Of a stretch of DNA of 59,636 nt, positions 43,630 to 51,666 are shown piece after piece. Location of the stretch: contig CANQRW010000012.1 in NCBI GenBank assembly GCA_947626365.1, positions 1-59,636 of the forward strand. Reading direction: 5' to 3'. The position numbers and the translations under genes were made by a program. The stretch's first letter is position 1. Each line of letters begins with the position of its first letter. This DNA is from an uncultured Lachnospiraceae bacterium. Its GTDB lineage: Bacteria > Bacillota > Clostridia > Lachnospirales > Lachnospiraceae. The notes under the pieces are model-generated. The model saw only the letters and a list, made by a program, of their open reading frames with translations. It did no database searches and was not told the origin of the DNA.

Positions 43630-43984
43630 AAACAGAACCCTGGAGATGGTGAAACTCGCCAAGGCGGCGCTGGAGGACAAGAAGGGACAGAATATCAAGA
43701 TCATTGATATCAGCAAGGTATCTGTGCTGGCGGACTATTTCATTATCGCCGACGGTTCCAATCCCAATCAGGTGCAGGCCATGGCGGACAGCGTGGAAGA
43801 GGCCCTGGGGAACGCCGGATATCCCTGCCGGCAGATCGAAGGGTACGGCACAGCCAACTGGATTCTGATGGATTACGGCGATATCATCATTCATGCCTTC
43901 AACCGGGAGGACCGGCTGTTCTACGATCTGGAACGGATCTGGAGAGACGGAAAGTTTTTGGAGCCAGAAGATATGAATGATTGA
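43622..43984 (+). CDS. rsfS: Ribosome silencing factor RsfS
   Basis: A 120-residue RsfS/Iojap protein that binds L14 and blocks subunit joining in starvation. Signatures are IKIIDISKVSVLADYFIIADGSN and WILMDYGDIIIHAFNREDRLFYDLERIW. The ATG at 43622 lies within the yqeK stop region and is preceded by AAAGGAGA. A dispersed repeat that can form a terminator follows. Confidence 0.95.
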   Translation: MSENRTLEMVKLAKAALEDKKGQNIKIIDISKVSVLADYFIIADGSNPNQVQAMADSVEEALGNAGYPCRQIEGYGTANWILMDYGDIIIHAFNREDRLFYDLERIWRDGKFLEPEDMND

Positions 43985-44000
43985 CATAATATTATTATGT
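43984..44000. repeat. Small palindrome after rsfS
   Basis: ACATAAT (43984-43990) and ATTATGT (43994-44000) form a perfect 7-bp palindrome immediately after the stop codon. The role is unknown; the arms are A+T only. Confidence 0.4.
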
Positions 44001-44030
44001 AAATCAGACAAATCAAATAAATAATCACTT

Positions 44031-44078
44031 GAATACAAAAAACGCGTCGCTGGCGCGTTTTTTGCAGTATGACGTAAT
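44031..44078 (+). repeat. Dispersed intergenic repeat, copy 2 (terminator-like)
   Basis: AATACAAAAAACGCG, a 7-nt loop, then CGCGTTTTTT and TGCAGTATGACGTAAT. The 10-bp perfect stem with poly-A and poly-T arms would terminate transcription in both directions. It sits between rsfS (+) and lexA (-), and nearly the same sequence occurs at 55637. Confidence 0.8.
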
Positions 44079-44130
44079 GCCGGACGCCGCATCTGTGACA
44101 CCCGGCATTATTCATGCGCCATGGGTTACA

Positions 44131-44745
44131 TTACATCATGCGCAGAAGACCGATCACAATGCCCAGAACTTCAACATGGTCAGTGATGATCGGCTCCATG
44201 GAATCATTCTCCGGCTGGAGACGATAATGGCCGTTCTCCTTATAGAAGCGCTTCACCGTCGCGGAATCATCGATGAGGGCCGCCACGATCTCGCCGTCGC
44301 GGGCCGTAGACTGCTGCTTGACGATAATCTGGTCGCCGTCAAAAATGCCGACATTGATCATGCTGTCGCCTTTGACACGGAGCATGAAGGTCTCCTGGTT
44401 AGGCAGCATCTCCACTGGAATCGGAAAATAATCTTCAATGTTCTGTTCCGCAAGAATCGGCTGACCGGCAGCAATGGAACCTACCACGGGCACATTGACG
44501 ATCTCCCGGCGAGTCAGGCCGAAGCTGTCATCCATGATCTCAATGGTTCTGGGCTTCGTGGGATCGCGCCGAATATATCCGTTCTTCTCAAGGGTCTCCA
44601 GATGAGAGTGGACGGAAGACGTGGACTTTAAATGAACGGCCTCGCAGATCTCCCGTACAGAAGGCGGATAGCCCTTCTTCAGAATCCTTTCTTTAATAAA
44701 TTCAAGAATTTCCTGCTGTTTCGCGGTAATCTTACCCTGAGCCAT
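44131..44745 (-). CDS. lexA: LexA repressor
   Basis: A 204-residue SOS repressor. The N-terminal winged helix (residues 1-70) contains [29 protein letters not shown]. The self-cleavage site is Ala93-Gly94 (SIAAGQP), and the catalytic pair is Ser128 (GDSM) and Lys165 (TVKRF). The start at 44745 is chosen for GGAGG 8 bp upstream; an ATG at 44760 would add five residues. Promoter and LexA-like boxes in the divergent intergenic region indicate autoregulation. Confidence 0.97.
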   Translation of the reverse strand: MAQGKITAKQQEILEFIKERILKKGYPPSVREICEAVHLKSTSSVHSHLETLEKNGYIRRDPTKPRTIEIMDDSFGLTRREIVNVPVVGSIAAGQPILAEQNIEDYFPIPVEMLPNQETFMLRVKGDSMINVGIFDGDQIIVKQQSTARDGEIVAALIDDSATVKRFYKENGHYRLQPENDSMEPIITDHVEVLGIVIGLLRMM

Positions 44746-44763
44746 ACCAGATACCTCCATATC

Positions 44764-44915
44764 CGAACATGTATTCTTTCGACTATCTATATACTAACAT
44801 ATGTTCGAAAAAAATGCAAACTTTTGTTCGGTTATTTTTCAAAAAACCATTGACAAACACATGTTCGGAATATATAATTGCATTATACAGAACAGACGTT
44901 CGCAACATGTGTTCG
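44764..44915. promoter_or_regulatory. SOS control region between lexA and the yneA-like gene
   Basis: Five sites fit CGAAC-N4-GTTCG with one or two mismatches: 44794-44807, 44817-44830, 44854-44867, 44889-44902 and 44902-44915; a weaker one is at 44764-44777. Rightward promoter: TTGACA (44850-44855), 17 bp, TATAAT (44873-44878), with a box in the spacer. Leftward promoter (minus strand): TTGCAT (44819-44814), 17 bp, TAGTAT (44796-44791), also with a box in the spacer. Confidence 0.85.
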
Positions 44916-44938
44916 ATATGGCTTCGGAGGTGTACGTG

Positions 44939-45238
44939 ATGAAGAGAATGCTGGTACTTGCTGTTATGATTATGGTCCTTGGATCCGGCTTCTGCGGCGG
45001 CATTCTTATGAATGCGCAGGCAGACGACCATGTAGGGTATGAGCCGGTTATCTTTTATAAAAGCATAGAGATTCAGGAAGGGGACACTCTGTGGGGTATT
45101 GCGGAAGAATATGCCCCTGAACTGGATTTAAAGACGGCAGAATACGTAGAGCAGCTGAAGCAGATGAACTCGCTGCGGGAAGATACGATTCATGCCGGCT
45201 GTCATTTGACTGTCATGTACAGCGGAGCTGTAGGCTGA
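44939..45238 (+). CDS. YneA-like SOS cell-division suppressor (LysM protein)
   Basis: A 99-residue protein with an N-terminal membrane segment (residues 4-22) and one LysM domain starting at KSIEIQEGDTLWGIAEEYAP. Divergent placement next to lexA, LexA boxes in its promoter and this membrane-LysM layout match YneA, which blocks division during DNA damage. GGAGG at 44926-44930 supports the ATG at 44939. Sequence identity to YneA is low by eye, so the name rests on architecture and context. Confidence 0.78.
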   Translation: MKRMLVLAVMIMVLGSGFCGGILMNAQADDHVGYEPVIFYKSIEIQEGDTLWGIAEEYAPELDLKTAEYVEQLKQMNSLREDTIHAGCHLTVMYSGAVG

Positions 45239-45250
45239 AGCGGCGTCTTA

Positions 45251-46300
45251 TTATTCTTCCCGCAGGCGGACCTTGTCCCTGGCGCTTCGGCGCCGGCTGT
45301 CCTCCAGAGCCGCGTAGTGTTTCTTCGTCGTGTTGACGTCGGAGTGGCCCAGCACGTCGGCTACCAGGTAGATATCGCCGGTCTCCTGATAGAGAGACGT
45401 TCCGTAGGTGCTCCGAAGCTTATGAGGGGTTATTTTTTTCAGAGGAGTTACGATTTTGGCATATTTTTTGACCAGATTTTCTACACTGCGCACGGATATC
45501 CGCTTCATCTGGAGGGAGAGGAACAGGGCATTCTCATGGCCGTCCGCCGGAATCATATGTTTCCGTTCTTCCATATATGCGGACAGGGCATCCTCCACCT
45601 CCTCGCCGAAGTAGACGACTACCTCTTTGCCGCCTTTCCGGTGAATCCGTATGCCGCTGTTTTTAAAATCAACATCTGTGATATCCAGACCCACACATTC
45701 CGAGACACGGATTCCCGTTCCCAGAAGAAGAGTGAGGAGTGCCAAATCGCGCACCTGAGTCTTATTATGGAACGCCTGCTGTTTTTTAGTGAGAGAATCG
45801 CCGTTTTCTACGGCATCCAGCAGCATGGCTACCTCATCCGCATCGAGGCGGATGATTTCCTTTTCGTGAAGCTTGGGGAGTTTTATAATGGCCGCAGGAT
45901 TGTTGGAAAGCCGTTCTGTCCGGTAGAAGTAGTTATAGAAGCTTTTCAGAGAAGATATTTTTCTCATGATGCCCCGCTCCTTGTTGACTACCTCCTGATT
46001 CTTATCGTTAAAGCGGTATTTCAGATATTCCATATATTCTTCCAGATCCGGCACCGTGATCTGATCCAGGTGGGAGAGAGTGATGTCTTTCATCTCCAGC
46101 CTGGCGAAGAAGGGATTTTCTTTTCGCAGGAAATCAAAAAATACTTTCAGGTCATAGGCATAGGCAATTCTTGTCCTGGAGGATGTCTGCGGTTCGATTC
46201 CGCGGAAGAAATCCACGCAGAAGAGTGGAAGTTCTTTTAAAAGTTCCCTGAGATGCAGCGTATTTTCACGGTCTTTCTGTTCATAATATGGCATCTGCAT
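45251..46300 (-). CDS. XerC/D-type tyrosine recombinase
   Basis: A 349-residue integrase-family recombinase. A SAM-like core-binding domain lies at about residues 25-130, the catalytic domain at 150-340. The active-site set is complete: Arg198 (GTGIRVSE), Lys225, His293 and Arg296 (HKLRSTY), His319 (LGHSDVN) and Tyr329. The start at 46300 follows GGAGG. It overlaps the upstream thiolase gene by 20 bp, so the two are co-transcribed. No attachment site or phage genes are nearby; chromosome-dimer resolution or a dif-like role is possible but untested. Confidence 0.9.
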   Translation of the reverse strand: MQMPYYEQKDRENTLHLRELLKELPLFCVDFFRGIEPQTSSRTRIAYAYDLKVFFDFLRKENPFFARLEMKDITLSHLDQITVPDLEEYMEYLKYRFNDKNQEVVNKERGIMRKISSLKSFYNYFYRTERLSNNPAAIIKLPKLHEKEIIRLDADEVAMLLDAVENGDSLTKKQQAFHNKTQVRDLALLTLLLGTGIRVSECVGLDITDVDFKNSGIRIHRKGGKEVVVYFGEEVEDALSAYMEERKHMIPADGHENALFLSLQMKRISVRSVENLVKKYAKIVTPLKKITPHKLRSTYGTSLYQETGDIYLVADVLGHSDVNTTKKHYAALEDSRRRSARDKVRLREE

Positions 46301-47051
46301 CTTGATTTTCCTCCTTTTCGTTACAGATATTGGAATTATCCGGCCATCCGGGGATATGACCGCTGATGATCGCGTGGAACATATGATTCTTTGCGTCATG
46401 GTTTTCTTGAAGCAGCTGCTTTGTTAATTTTTTAACATATTCCCTTTTTGTAAAACCGTCTGCCGGACAGGGATTTTTGCAGACAGGCAGCTGATATTTA
46501 TTCCGAAAACCGATAATATCCGGTTCATCTATGTAGATCAAAGGCCTTATGACAGTCAGTCCGGTGCGGTCCAGATAAGTATTCGGCGAAAAGGAATAAA
46601 ATCTGCCTTCATAAAGCAATGACAACAACATAGTTTCCACCAGATCGTCTTTATGGTGCGCGTAGGCAACCTTATTGCAGCCGGCTTCCAGAGCAGCCTT
46701 GTTGAGGGCTCCCTTGCGCAGCTTTGCGCAGAGAGAACACGGATTGGTTTCCTGGCGGATATCGAACAAAATTTTTCCGATATCCGTAGAAATTATCGTA
46801 TAAGGAACTGAAAATCGCTCACAGAGCCTTTTGACCGGTTCCAGGTCAAATCCCTCAAAGCCAAGGTCCACAGTGATCGCGCATAATTCAAAAGGTTTCG
46901 GATAAAACCTTTGAAGTCCATGCAGCGCATATAATAATGTCAGACTGTCTTTGCCTCCGGATATTCCCACGGCAATCCGGTCGCCGTCGCTGATCATATG
47001 GTAATCATCGACGGCCTGCCTTGTCAGGCTGAACAAACGCTGTAACTTCAT
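46281..47051 (-). CDS. TtcA-like tRNA 2-thiolation ATPase
   Basis: A 256-residue PP-loop protein of the TtcA/TilS group. The PP-loop SGGKDS is at residues 31-36. Cysteines that can hold an iron-sulfur cluster are in NPCSLCAKLRKGALN (CxxC) and KNPCPADG. TtcA makes 2-thiocytidine 32 in tRNA; related paralogues have other sulfur-transfer roles, so the exact target is open. The start at 47051 (MKLQRLFSL) is preceded by AAAAGGAG. The gene overlaps the recombinase gene. Confidence 0.85.
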   Translation of the reverse strand: MKLQRLFSLTRQAVDDYHMISDGDRIAVGISGGKDSLTLLYALHGLQRFYPKPFELCAITVDLGFEGFDLEPVKRLCERFSVPYTIISTDIGKILFDIRQETNPCSLCAKLRKGALNKAALEAGCNKVAYAHHKDDLVETMLLSLLYEGRFYSFSPNTYLDRTGLTVIRPLIYIDEPDIIGFRNKYQLPVCKNPCPADGFTKREYVKKLTKQLLQENHDAKNHMFHAIISGHIPGWPDNSNICNEKEENQDADAIL

Positions 47052-47084
47052 AAAACAGCTCCTTTTCGCCACAAAATCACTACC

Positions 47085-47118
47085 AACTATTCGTTAAACT
47101 ATTCTTTCGCGAATAGTT
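47085..47118. repeat. Inverted/direct repeat near the thiolase start
   Basis: AACTATTCG (47085-47093) and AACTATTC (47097-47104) are direct repeats; CGAATAGTT (47110-47118) is their inverse. This could be an operator or a weak terminator for the gene at 47148. Confidence 0.35.
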
Positions 47119-47147
47119 CGATATATCTGCCTCTGCTTCTGTTTTCC

Positions 47148-49325
47148 CTAATCGCCGATCAGATCGCGGTTATAGGGCCAGTCAACATTGTAGATGCCGA
47201 TGGTTACATTATTGGTAATTCCGCCGGTCTCATGAATCAGATACATGGAATCGCCGTCAGCCCAGGCCAGGAACATATATACATGGGCGTCTGGGCCTGT
47301 GCGGACGATGATGTCGCCCGGACGCAGCTGGGAGCGGCTGATTCCTGTGCCGAGCGTGCTCAGTCCGCTGGTGCTCTGATAAGGCAGGACACGTCCCAGG
47401 GCGGTCCAATATACCCAGGCGATCCATCCGGAGCAATCCAGGCCCCGAAGCATTCTGCCCTTGGTATCAGGAGCAACGACGGTTCCGAAGCCGTTGACTT
47501 CAAATCCGGGGCCGCTGGGTTTGCCGCCCCAATAATACGGAATGCTTCCCACGGTCTGAAGAGCCTGTCGTACCAGCGCTTTTCTTGTATCGCTTGTATT
47601 CGCCGGAACAAGACTCATATAATGCTGAATCTCAGAACCGGTCAGGGGATTGCGGATGTACATGCTGGTCGATATAGTAAGACCATATTCCGCATACCAG
47701 TCCTGGCTGTTGATATCCTCCGCATATGCTCTTCTGCTGTCGCTCCATCCATACCAGTTGCCCGAAAAATTATTCTGGGCGTTGCCGGTCGAATCAATAG
47801 AGAACAGATTTTTTCCCGCATTGAGTCCAATGATGGTTGCGCGGATATTCAGATCTACATGCCCCGGGCATGGGCCGTGATCTTTATTCTCTTCCGAAGC
47901 TGCTGATTCAGCGGAGGAAGACGCGGGGACAGCTCCGGGACCGGCGGCTATATTTTCCGGCGTTGCCGCTATATTATTTGCCGGTGTTGTCGTCTCTGGG
48001 GCTGCCGCATCTGCCTGTGGACTTTCCTGACCGGCTGCCGAATCGCCTTCTGAAGACCCAATTTCCGATGCAGTTGGCGGCAGTTCCATTCCCGGTCCGA
48101 ATTCTGTGGTGGTTTCGATGGCGGGCGCGGTCTCTCCCGCCGGCGCTTCTGTCGTCTCCGGAAGGGCCGCCGCAGTCTCCGGAAGGGTTTCCGGCGCGGT
48201 CTGCGCTGCTGTCTCCGAAACTGTCTCCGGAACAGTTTGAGGCGTTGTCTCGGGCACTGTTGTTTCCGGCACAGTCTGAGGTGCGGTCGCAGCCGCCGTC
48301 TCAGTCACAGTCTGGGCCGCGGTCCCGGCGGCAGCGGCTCCTGACTGAGCTCCATCACTGCCAGCGTCCCCTGACTGGGTTCCATCGCTGCCGCTTCCTT
48401 CTGTCGGCGCGGCACCCGGACCCTTCCGTATCCATTCCGGCGTCGTCTCTGTCTCGGCCTGGGAGGTTTCCGTGGTTTCCGAAGAAGTCTCCGGCTCCGA
48501 TTCCTGCAGGAATATGCCGGGTCCCACGGAGTAGTCGATATCATCCTCCTCATCATCCAGAGAAGACAGATCGGGAGGAAGATCCTCTGCCTCATGTTCC
48601 TCATTGTCAGAAGCCAACAGACAGCTTCCGTCACAGTAATACAGATCGCTCATAGAGACGCTGTAGCTGTGGGAAGCGTTCCACAGCTTTTCCGCATACG
48701 CATAGAATTCCTCACGGGATTTGATACCGTTAAAATACGCATACACACTGGCCATGGACAGAATCTCCCGGGCATTGGAATATCCGCTGATAGGAGTCCC
48801 GTCTCCGTTGTAGAATGTCACATTGATTCGGTTCCATTGCTCCGGCGCTTCGGGGAGGGACCGGCCCAGCCGGACTGCCATATCGGCCGGTGAAGTTTTA
48901 GAATAACTGTATATCTGAGAAATCCAATATACATCTTTGCGGTTTAAGTCTGAGAATGCCCTGCCGGCGTAGCTTTTGGAAGGTTCCGTCGTGCCTTCCG
49001 GGTAATAAAAAGCCATATTAAGGCGTGCCGGCGTAGGTCTGGCATCCGGATGGATTACCGGCACATACACGCTGCTCTCCTGCAGAGCGTCGGATCCTTC
49101 CGCGGCCTCTGCCGCCGTTGCCTTCAAAAACTCCTTTTCCGCAGCAATGGGAACCGCTGCCGCGGCCTTGCCCTCATCCGGATTGTCCCAGGGCCATGAA
49201 TGATGGCCGCTCTGTCCGATTCCGATGGAAAGGACGCCGGCCAGTGCCATGATACCAATATTCAGGTTGACAGGTTTCAATTTCTGTTTTATCTTTTCTA
49301 TATCAATTGCAGATTTTAAATTCAT
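47148..49325 (-). CDS. Large surface protein with NlpC/P60-like C-terminal domain
   Basis: A 725-residue protein with an N-terminal membrane anchor (about residues 22-40). Residues 85-240 form an unrecognised domain (NLNRKDVYWISQIYSYSKTSPADMA). A long low-complexity linker at about 270-480 is built of Thr/Pro/Glu units (PETVPETT-like). The C-terminal 160 residues are NlpC/P60-like: a Cys in RGLDCSGWIAW, a His in GPDAHVYMF and a final HETGG. This suggests a peptidoglycan hydrolase held away from the membrane by the spacer. Confidence 0.85.
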   Translation of the reverse strand: MNLKSAIDIEKIKQKLKPVNLNIGIMALAGVLSIGIGQSGHHSWPWDNPDEGKAAAAVPIAAEKEFLKATAAEAAEGSDALQESSVYVPVIHPDARPTPARLNMAFYYPEGTTEPSKSYAGRAFSDLNRKDVYWISQIYSYSKTSPADMAVRLGRSLPEAPEQWNRINVTFYNGDGTPISGYSNAREILSMASVYAYFNGIKSREEFYAYAEKLWNASHSYSVSMSDLYYCDGSCLLASDNEEHEAEDLPPDLSSLDDEEDDIDYSVGPGIFLQESEPETSSETTETSQAETETTPEWIRKGPGAAPTEGSGSDGTQSGDAGSDGAQSGAAAAGTAAQTVTETAAATAPQTVPETTVPETTPQTVPETVSETAAQTAPETLPETAAALPETTEAPAGETAPAIETTTEFGPGMELPPTASEIGSSEGDSAAGQESPQADAAAPETTTPANNIAATPENIAAGPGAVPASSSAESAASEENKDHGPCPGHVDLNIRATIIGLNAGKNLFSIDSTGNAQNNFSGNWYGWSDSRRAYAEDINSQDWYAEYGLTISTSMYIRNPLTGSEIQHYMSLVPANTSDTRKALVRQALQTVGSIPYYWGGKPSGPGFEVNGFGTVVAPDTKGRMLRGLDCSGWIAWVYWTALGRVLPYQSTSGLSTLGTGISRSQLRPGDIIVRTGPDAHVYMFLAWADGDSMYLIHETGGITNNVTIGIYNVDWPYNRDLIGD

Positions 49326-49420
49326 ATGGATTCGTATTCCTCTGTATTTTGCTCAACGATAAGAATATACCACATTCTTTTCGGAAAATACAGTAATAAT
49401 TTTTTAACATCTTCTTAAAA

Positions 49421-49454
49421 ATCTCCCGGCTGTCAATTCATCCAGCCGGGAGAT
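49421..49454 (-). terminator. Rho-independent terminator for the cytidylate-kinase-like gene
   Basis: A perfect 12-bp stem ATCTCCCGGCTG/CAGCCGGGAGAT with a 10-nt loop, followed on the minus strand by TTTTTAAG. Confidence 0.9.
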
Positions 49455-49462
49455 ATAAAAAG

Positions 49463-50098
49463 TCACTTACTGGCAGATTCTGCCTTGATTTTAATGAATT
49501 CCTTAATAAGTTTTACTGCTCCGTCGATTCCCGTCAGACTGCTGTTGAAACACAGATCGTAACCTTTTGCGTCGCCCCATTTTTTGCTGGAGTAATAATT
49601 GTAATAACTTGAACGCTTTTTATCCGTCTTGATCATAATGTCTCTGGCCTTGGCCTCATTCACATGATGGACCTCCATCAGATGTCTGATCTTCGCATCC
49701 TCGTTGCCGGTGATAAAAACCGTCACCGTGTTGGGAAAATCTGCCAGGGCGTAGTCCGCGCACCGTCCGATAATGACACAGGACTCTTCTGTCGCCAGTT
49801 TCTTGATCGTGTCAAACTGGGCCAGGAAGATCTTGTGATTGATCGGCATATCCATATAAGCGGATGTATTGTATCCCAGAGAATAGGTGTCCATCACAAG
49901 GGAATAGAGAAAACTGTTGGTCGGCTTCTCATCATGCGTCTGGAACAGTTCTTTGCATAGTCCGCTGTTTTTGGCCGCTTCTGTGAGAAGTTCGTTATCG
50001 TAACATTTTACCCCCATATCTTCAGCCAGTTTTTCACCGATCAGCCGCCCCATGCTGCCGCATTGCCGGCCGATTGTAACAACAAGATTGCCACCCAT
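49463..50098 (-). CDS. Cytidylate kinase-like family protein
   Basis: A 211-residue P-loop-type protein of the cytidylate kinase-like family (AAA_26). The nucleotide-binding loop is variant (TIGRQCGSMGRLIGEKLA) and the second block is CVIIGRCADYAL. It is not the housekeeping Cmk, and the substrate is unknown. The start at 50098 follows AAAGGAGAGAGG. The minus-strand promoter has an extended -10 (TGCTATAAT, 50173-50165). Confidence 0.82.
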   Translation of the reverse strand: MGGNLVVTIGRQCGSMGRLIGEKLAEDMGVKCYDNELLTEAAKNSGLCKELFQTHDEKPTNSFLYSLVMDTYSLGYNTSAYMDMPINHKIFLAQFDTIKKLATEESCVIIGRCADYALADFPNTVTVFITGNEDAKIRHLMEVHHVNEAKARDIMIKTDKKRSSYYNYYSSKKWGDAKGYDLCFNSSLTGIDGAVKLIKEFIKIKAESASK

Positions 50099-50164
50099 AT
50101 ACCTCTCTCCTTTCTGAAACATAAATCGAAACGCATGACCTTTTAACCGCAGTGTCATAAAAAT

Positions 50165-50173
50165 ATTATAGCA
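50165..50173 (-). promoter_or_regulatory. Extended -10 promoter
   Basis: TGCTATAAT on the minus strand; no good -35. It drives the cytidylate-kinase-like gene with a leader of about 60 nt. Confidence 0.5.
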
Positions 50174-50199
50174 CAAGAAAAGTGAAAATGGTAGTAAAA

Positions 50200-51117
50200 T
50201 TACTTGATTTTTCTTAACTTTTCTAAAAGCTGACTGAAATATTCTGGAAGCGGAGCCTCAAATTCCATATATTCTCCAGTCCTTGGATGGAGAAGGCCCA
50301 ACACGCCTGCATGGAGCGTCTGGCCTTCCAGATGAAAGGGATTTTTCTCCGGGCCGTATACCGTATCGCCCAGTACCGGATGATGTATGGAGGCCATGTG
50401 AACCCGGATCTGATGGGTACGGCCTGTTTCCAGCCTGCATTCCACATAGGTGTATCCCGCGAAACGTTCCAGCACCCGGTAATGGGTGACGGCATTCCTT
50501 CCGCTTTTGAGATTCACACACATTTTTTTCCGGTCTGAAGGATGACGGCCGATGGGAGCGTCGATGGTCCCCTCTTCTTCTTTTATCACTCCGTACACGA
50601 CAGCCTGATATTTTCTGGTAATGGAATGAACCTTCAGCTGTTCCGCAATGCAGCTGTGGGCCAGATCGTTCTTGCAGACTACCAGAATGCCGGTGGTATC
50701 CCTGTCGATGCGGTGGACGATACCCGGTCTCATGACGCCGTTGATGCCGGACAGATTTCCCCGGCAGTGTTCCATCAGACCGTTGACCAGAGTATCGTCA
50801 AAGTGTCCCGCCGCAGGATGCACCACCATTCCTTTAGGTTTATTGACGATCAGAATATCATCATCCTCGTAAAGGATATCCAGATCCATTGGCCGGGCCG
50901 TGATCTGAGGCTCTGATGCCTCCGGGATCTCCAGCTCCACACAGTCGCCGGAGGCCACTTTATAGTTAGCCTTCACGACAGAACCGTTGACCTTTGCCTG
51001 GCCGGATTTCAGCAGCTTCTGAAGATAGGAACGGGACAGCTGTCCGCATTCCCCGGCCAGATACAGGTCGATTCGCCGGCCCGCTGCCTCTTCGCTGACA
51101 AGATACTGCTGTCTCAC
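50200..51117 (-). CDS. rluD: RluD-family 23S rRNA pseudouridine synthase
   Basis: A 305-residue RluA/RluD-type pseudouridine synthase. An S4 domain occupies about residues 14-65. The catalytic motif HRIDRDTTG holds Asp138. GRTHQIRVH is near residue 232. It modifies uridines in 23S rRNA; the precise position cannot be told. It follows lspA directly, the standard lspA-rluD pair in Firmicutes. Confidence 0.93.
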   Translation of the reverse strand: MRQQYLVSEEAAGRRIDLYLAGECGQLSRSYLQKLLKSGQAKVNGSVVKANYKVASGDCVELEIPEASEPQITARPMDLDILYEDDDILIVNKPKGMVVHPAAGHFDDTLVNGLMEHCRGNLSGINGVMRPGIVHRIDRDTTGILVVCKNDLAHSCIAEQLKVHSITRKYQAVVYGVIKEEEGTIDAPIGRHPSDRKKMCVNLKSGRNAVTHYRVLERFAGYTYVECRLETGRTHQIRVHMASIHHPVLGDTVYGPEKNPFHLEGQTLHAGVLGLLHPRTGEYMEFEAPLPEYFSQLLEKLRKIK

Positions 51118-51630
51118 TTAGGACTCCTTTCTCATCCGGAGAAATTCCAGATCCTCTTCCCGGTAAAAGCCTGTAAACAGAAGAAGGCACAAAACGGCTG
51201 TGGATACGGTTACATAACAGTCCGCCACATTAAAAATCGGAAAGTTGATCAGCTTGAAATACAGAAAGTCCACCACATAATTCTGCGCCAGACGGTCCAT
51301 AAGGTTCCCGGCTGCGCCTGCGGCGATTGCCACGGCGCAGGATGCAAGAGGAATATATTTTCCGGAATCCGGAAGCTTCCAGAGCACATAGAGTACAGCA
51401 ACAAAGACAATCACGGCCACGATAACAAAAAATGGCCGTCCGCCCTGCATCATACCGAAAGCCGCTCCCCGGTTCTCTGAGTAAAGCAGTTCAAATACAT
51501 TGTTCCAGATCACAAAGGGCTTTTGTCCCATAAGATTTGTTTCTGCCAGCTGTTTTGTCCACTGATCCAAAGCCGTGAGGATGCCAAAGGCTATAAAAGA
51601 CAGCAGCATCCGTTTCCATTTCCGTGACAT
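51118..51630 (-). CDS. lspA: Lipoprotein signal peptidase
   Basis: A 170-residue membrane aspartyl protease that removes lipoprotein signal peptides. Four membrane segments are visible; the catalytic aspartates are Asp112 (NLMDRL) and Asp137 (NVADCYV). The ENRGAAFG motif is at residues 52-59. The start at 51630 has GAGG upstream; an ATG at 51666, abutting the aroB stop, lacks one. The many lipoproteins in this window would be its substrates. Confidence 0.94.
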   Translation of the reverse strand: MSRKWKRMLLSFIAFGILTALDQWTKQLAETNLMGQKPFVIWNNVFELLYSENRGAAFGMMQGGRPFFVIVAVIVFVAVLYVLWKLPDSGKYIPLASCAVAIAAGAAGNLMDRLAQNYVVDFLYFKLINFPIFNVADCYVTVSTAVLCLLLFTGFYREEDLEFLRMRKES

Positions 51631-51666
51631 AGTTTTGGTTCCTCGCAAAATGTTGTTCCGCGTCAT

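Noticed and set aside
45251-46300. Tyrosine recombinase as the integrase of a mobile element
   Set aside because: No phage, conjugation or excisionase genes, no tRNA target and no flanking direct repeats were seen.
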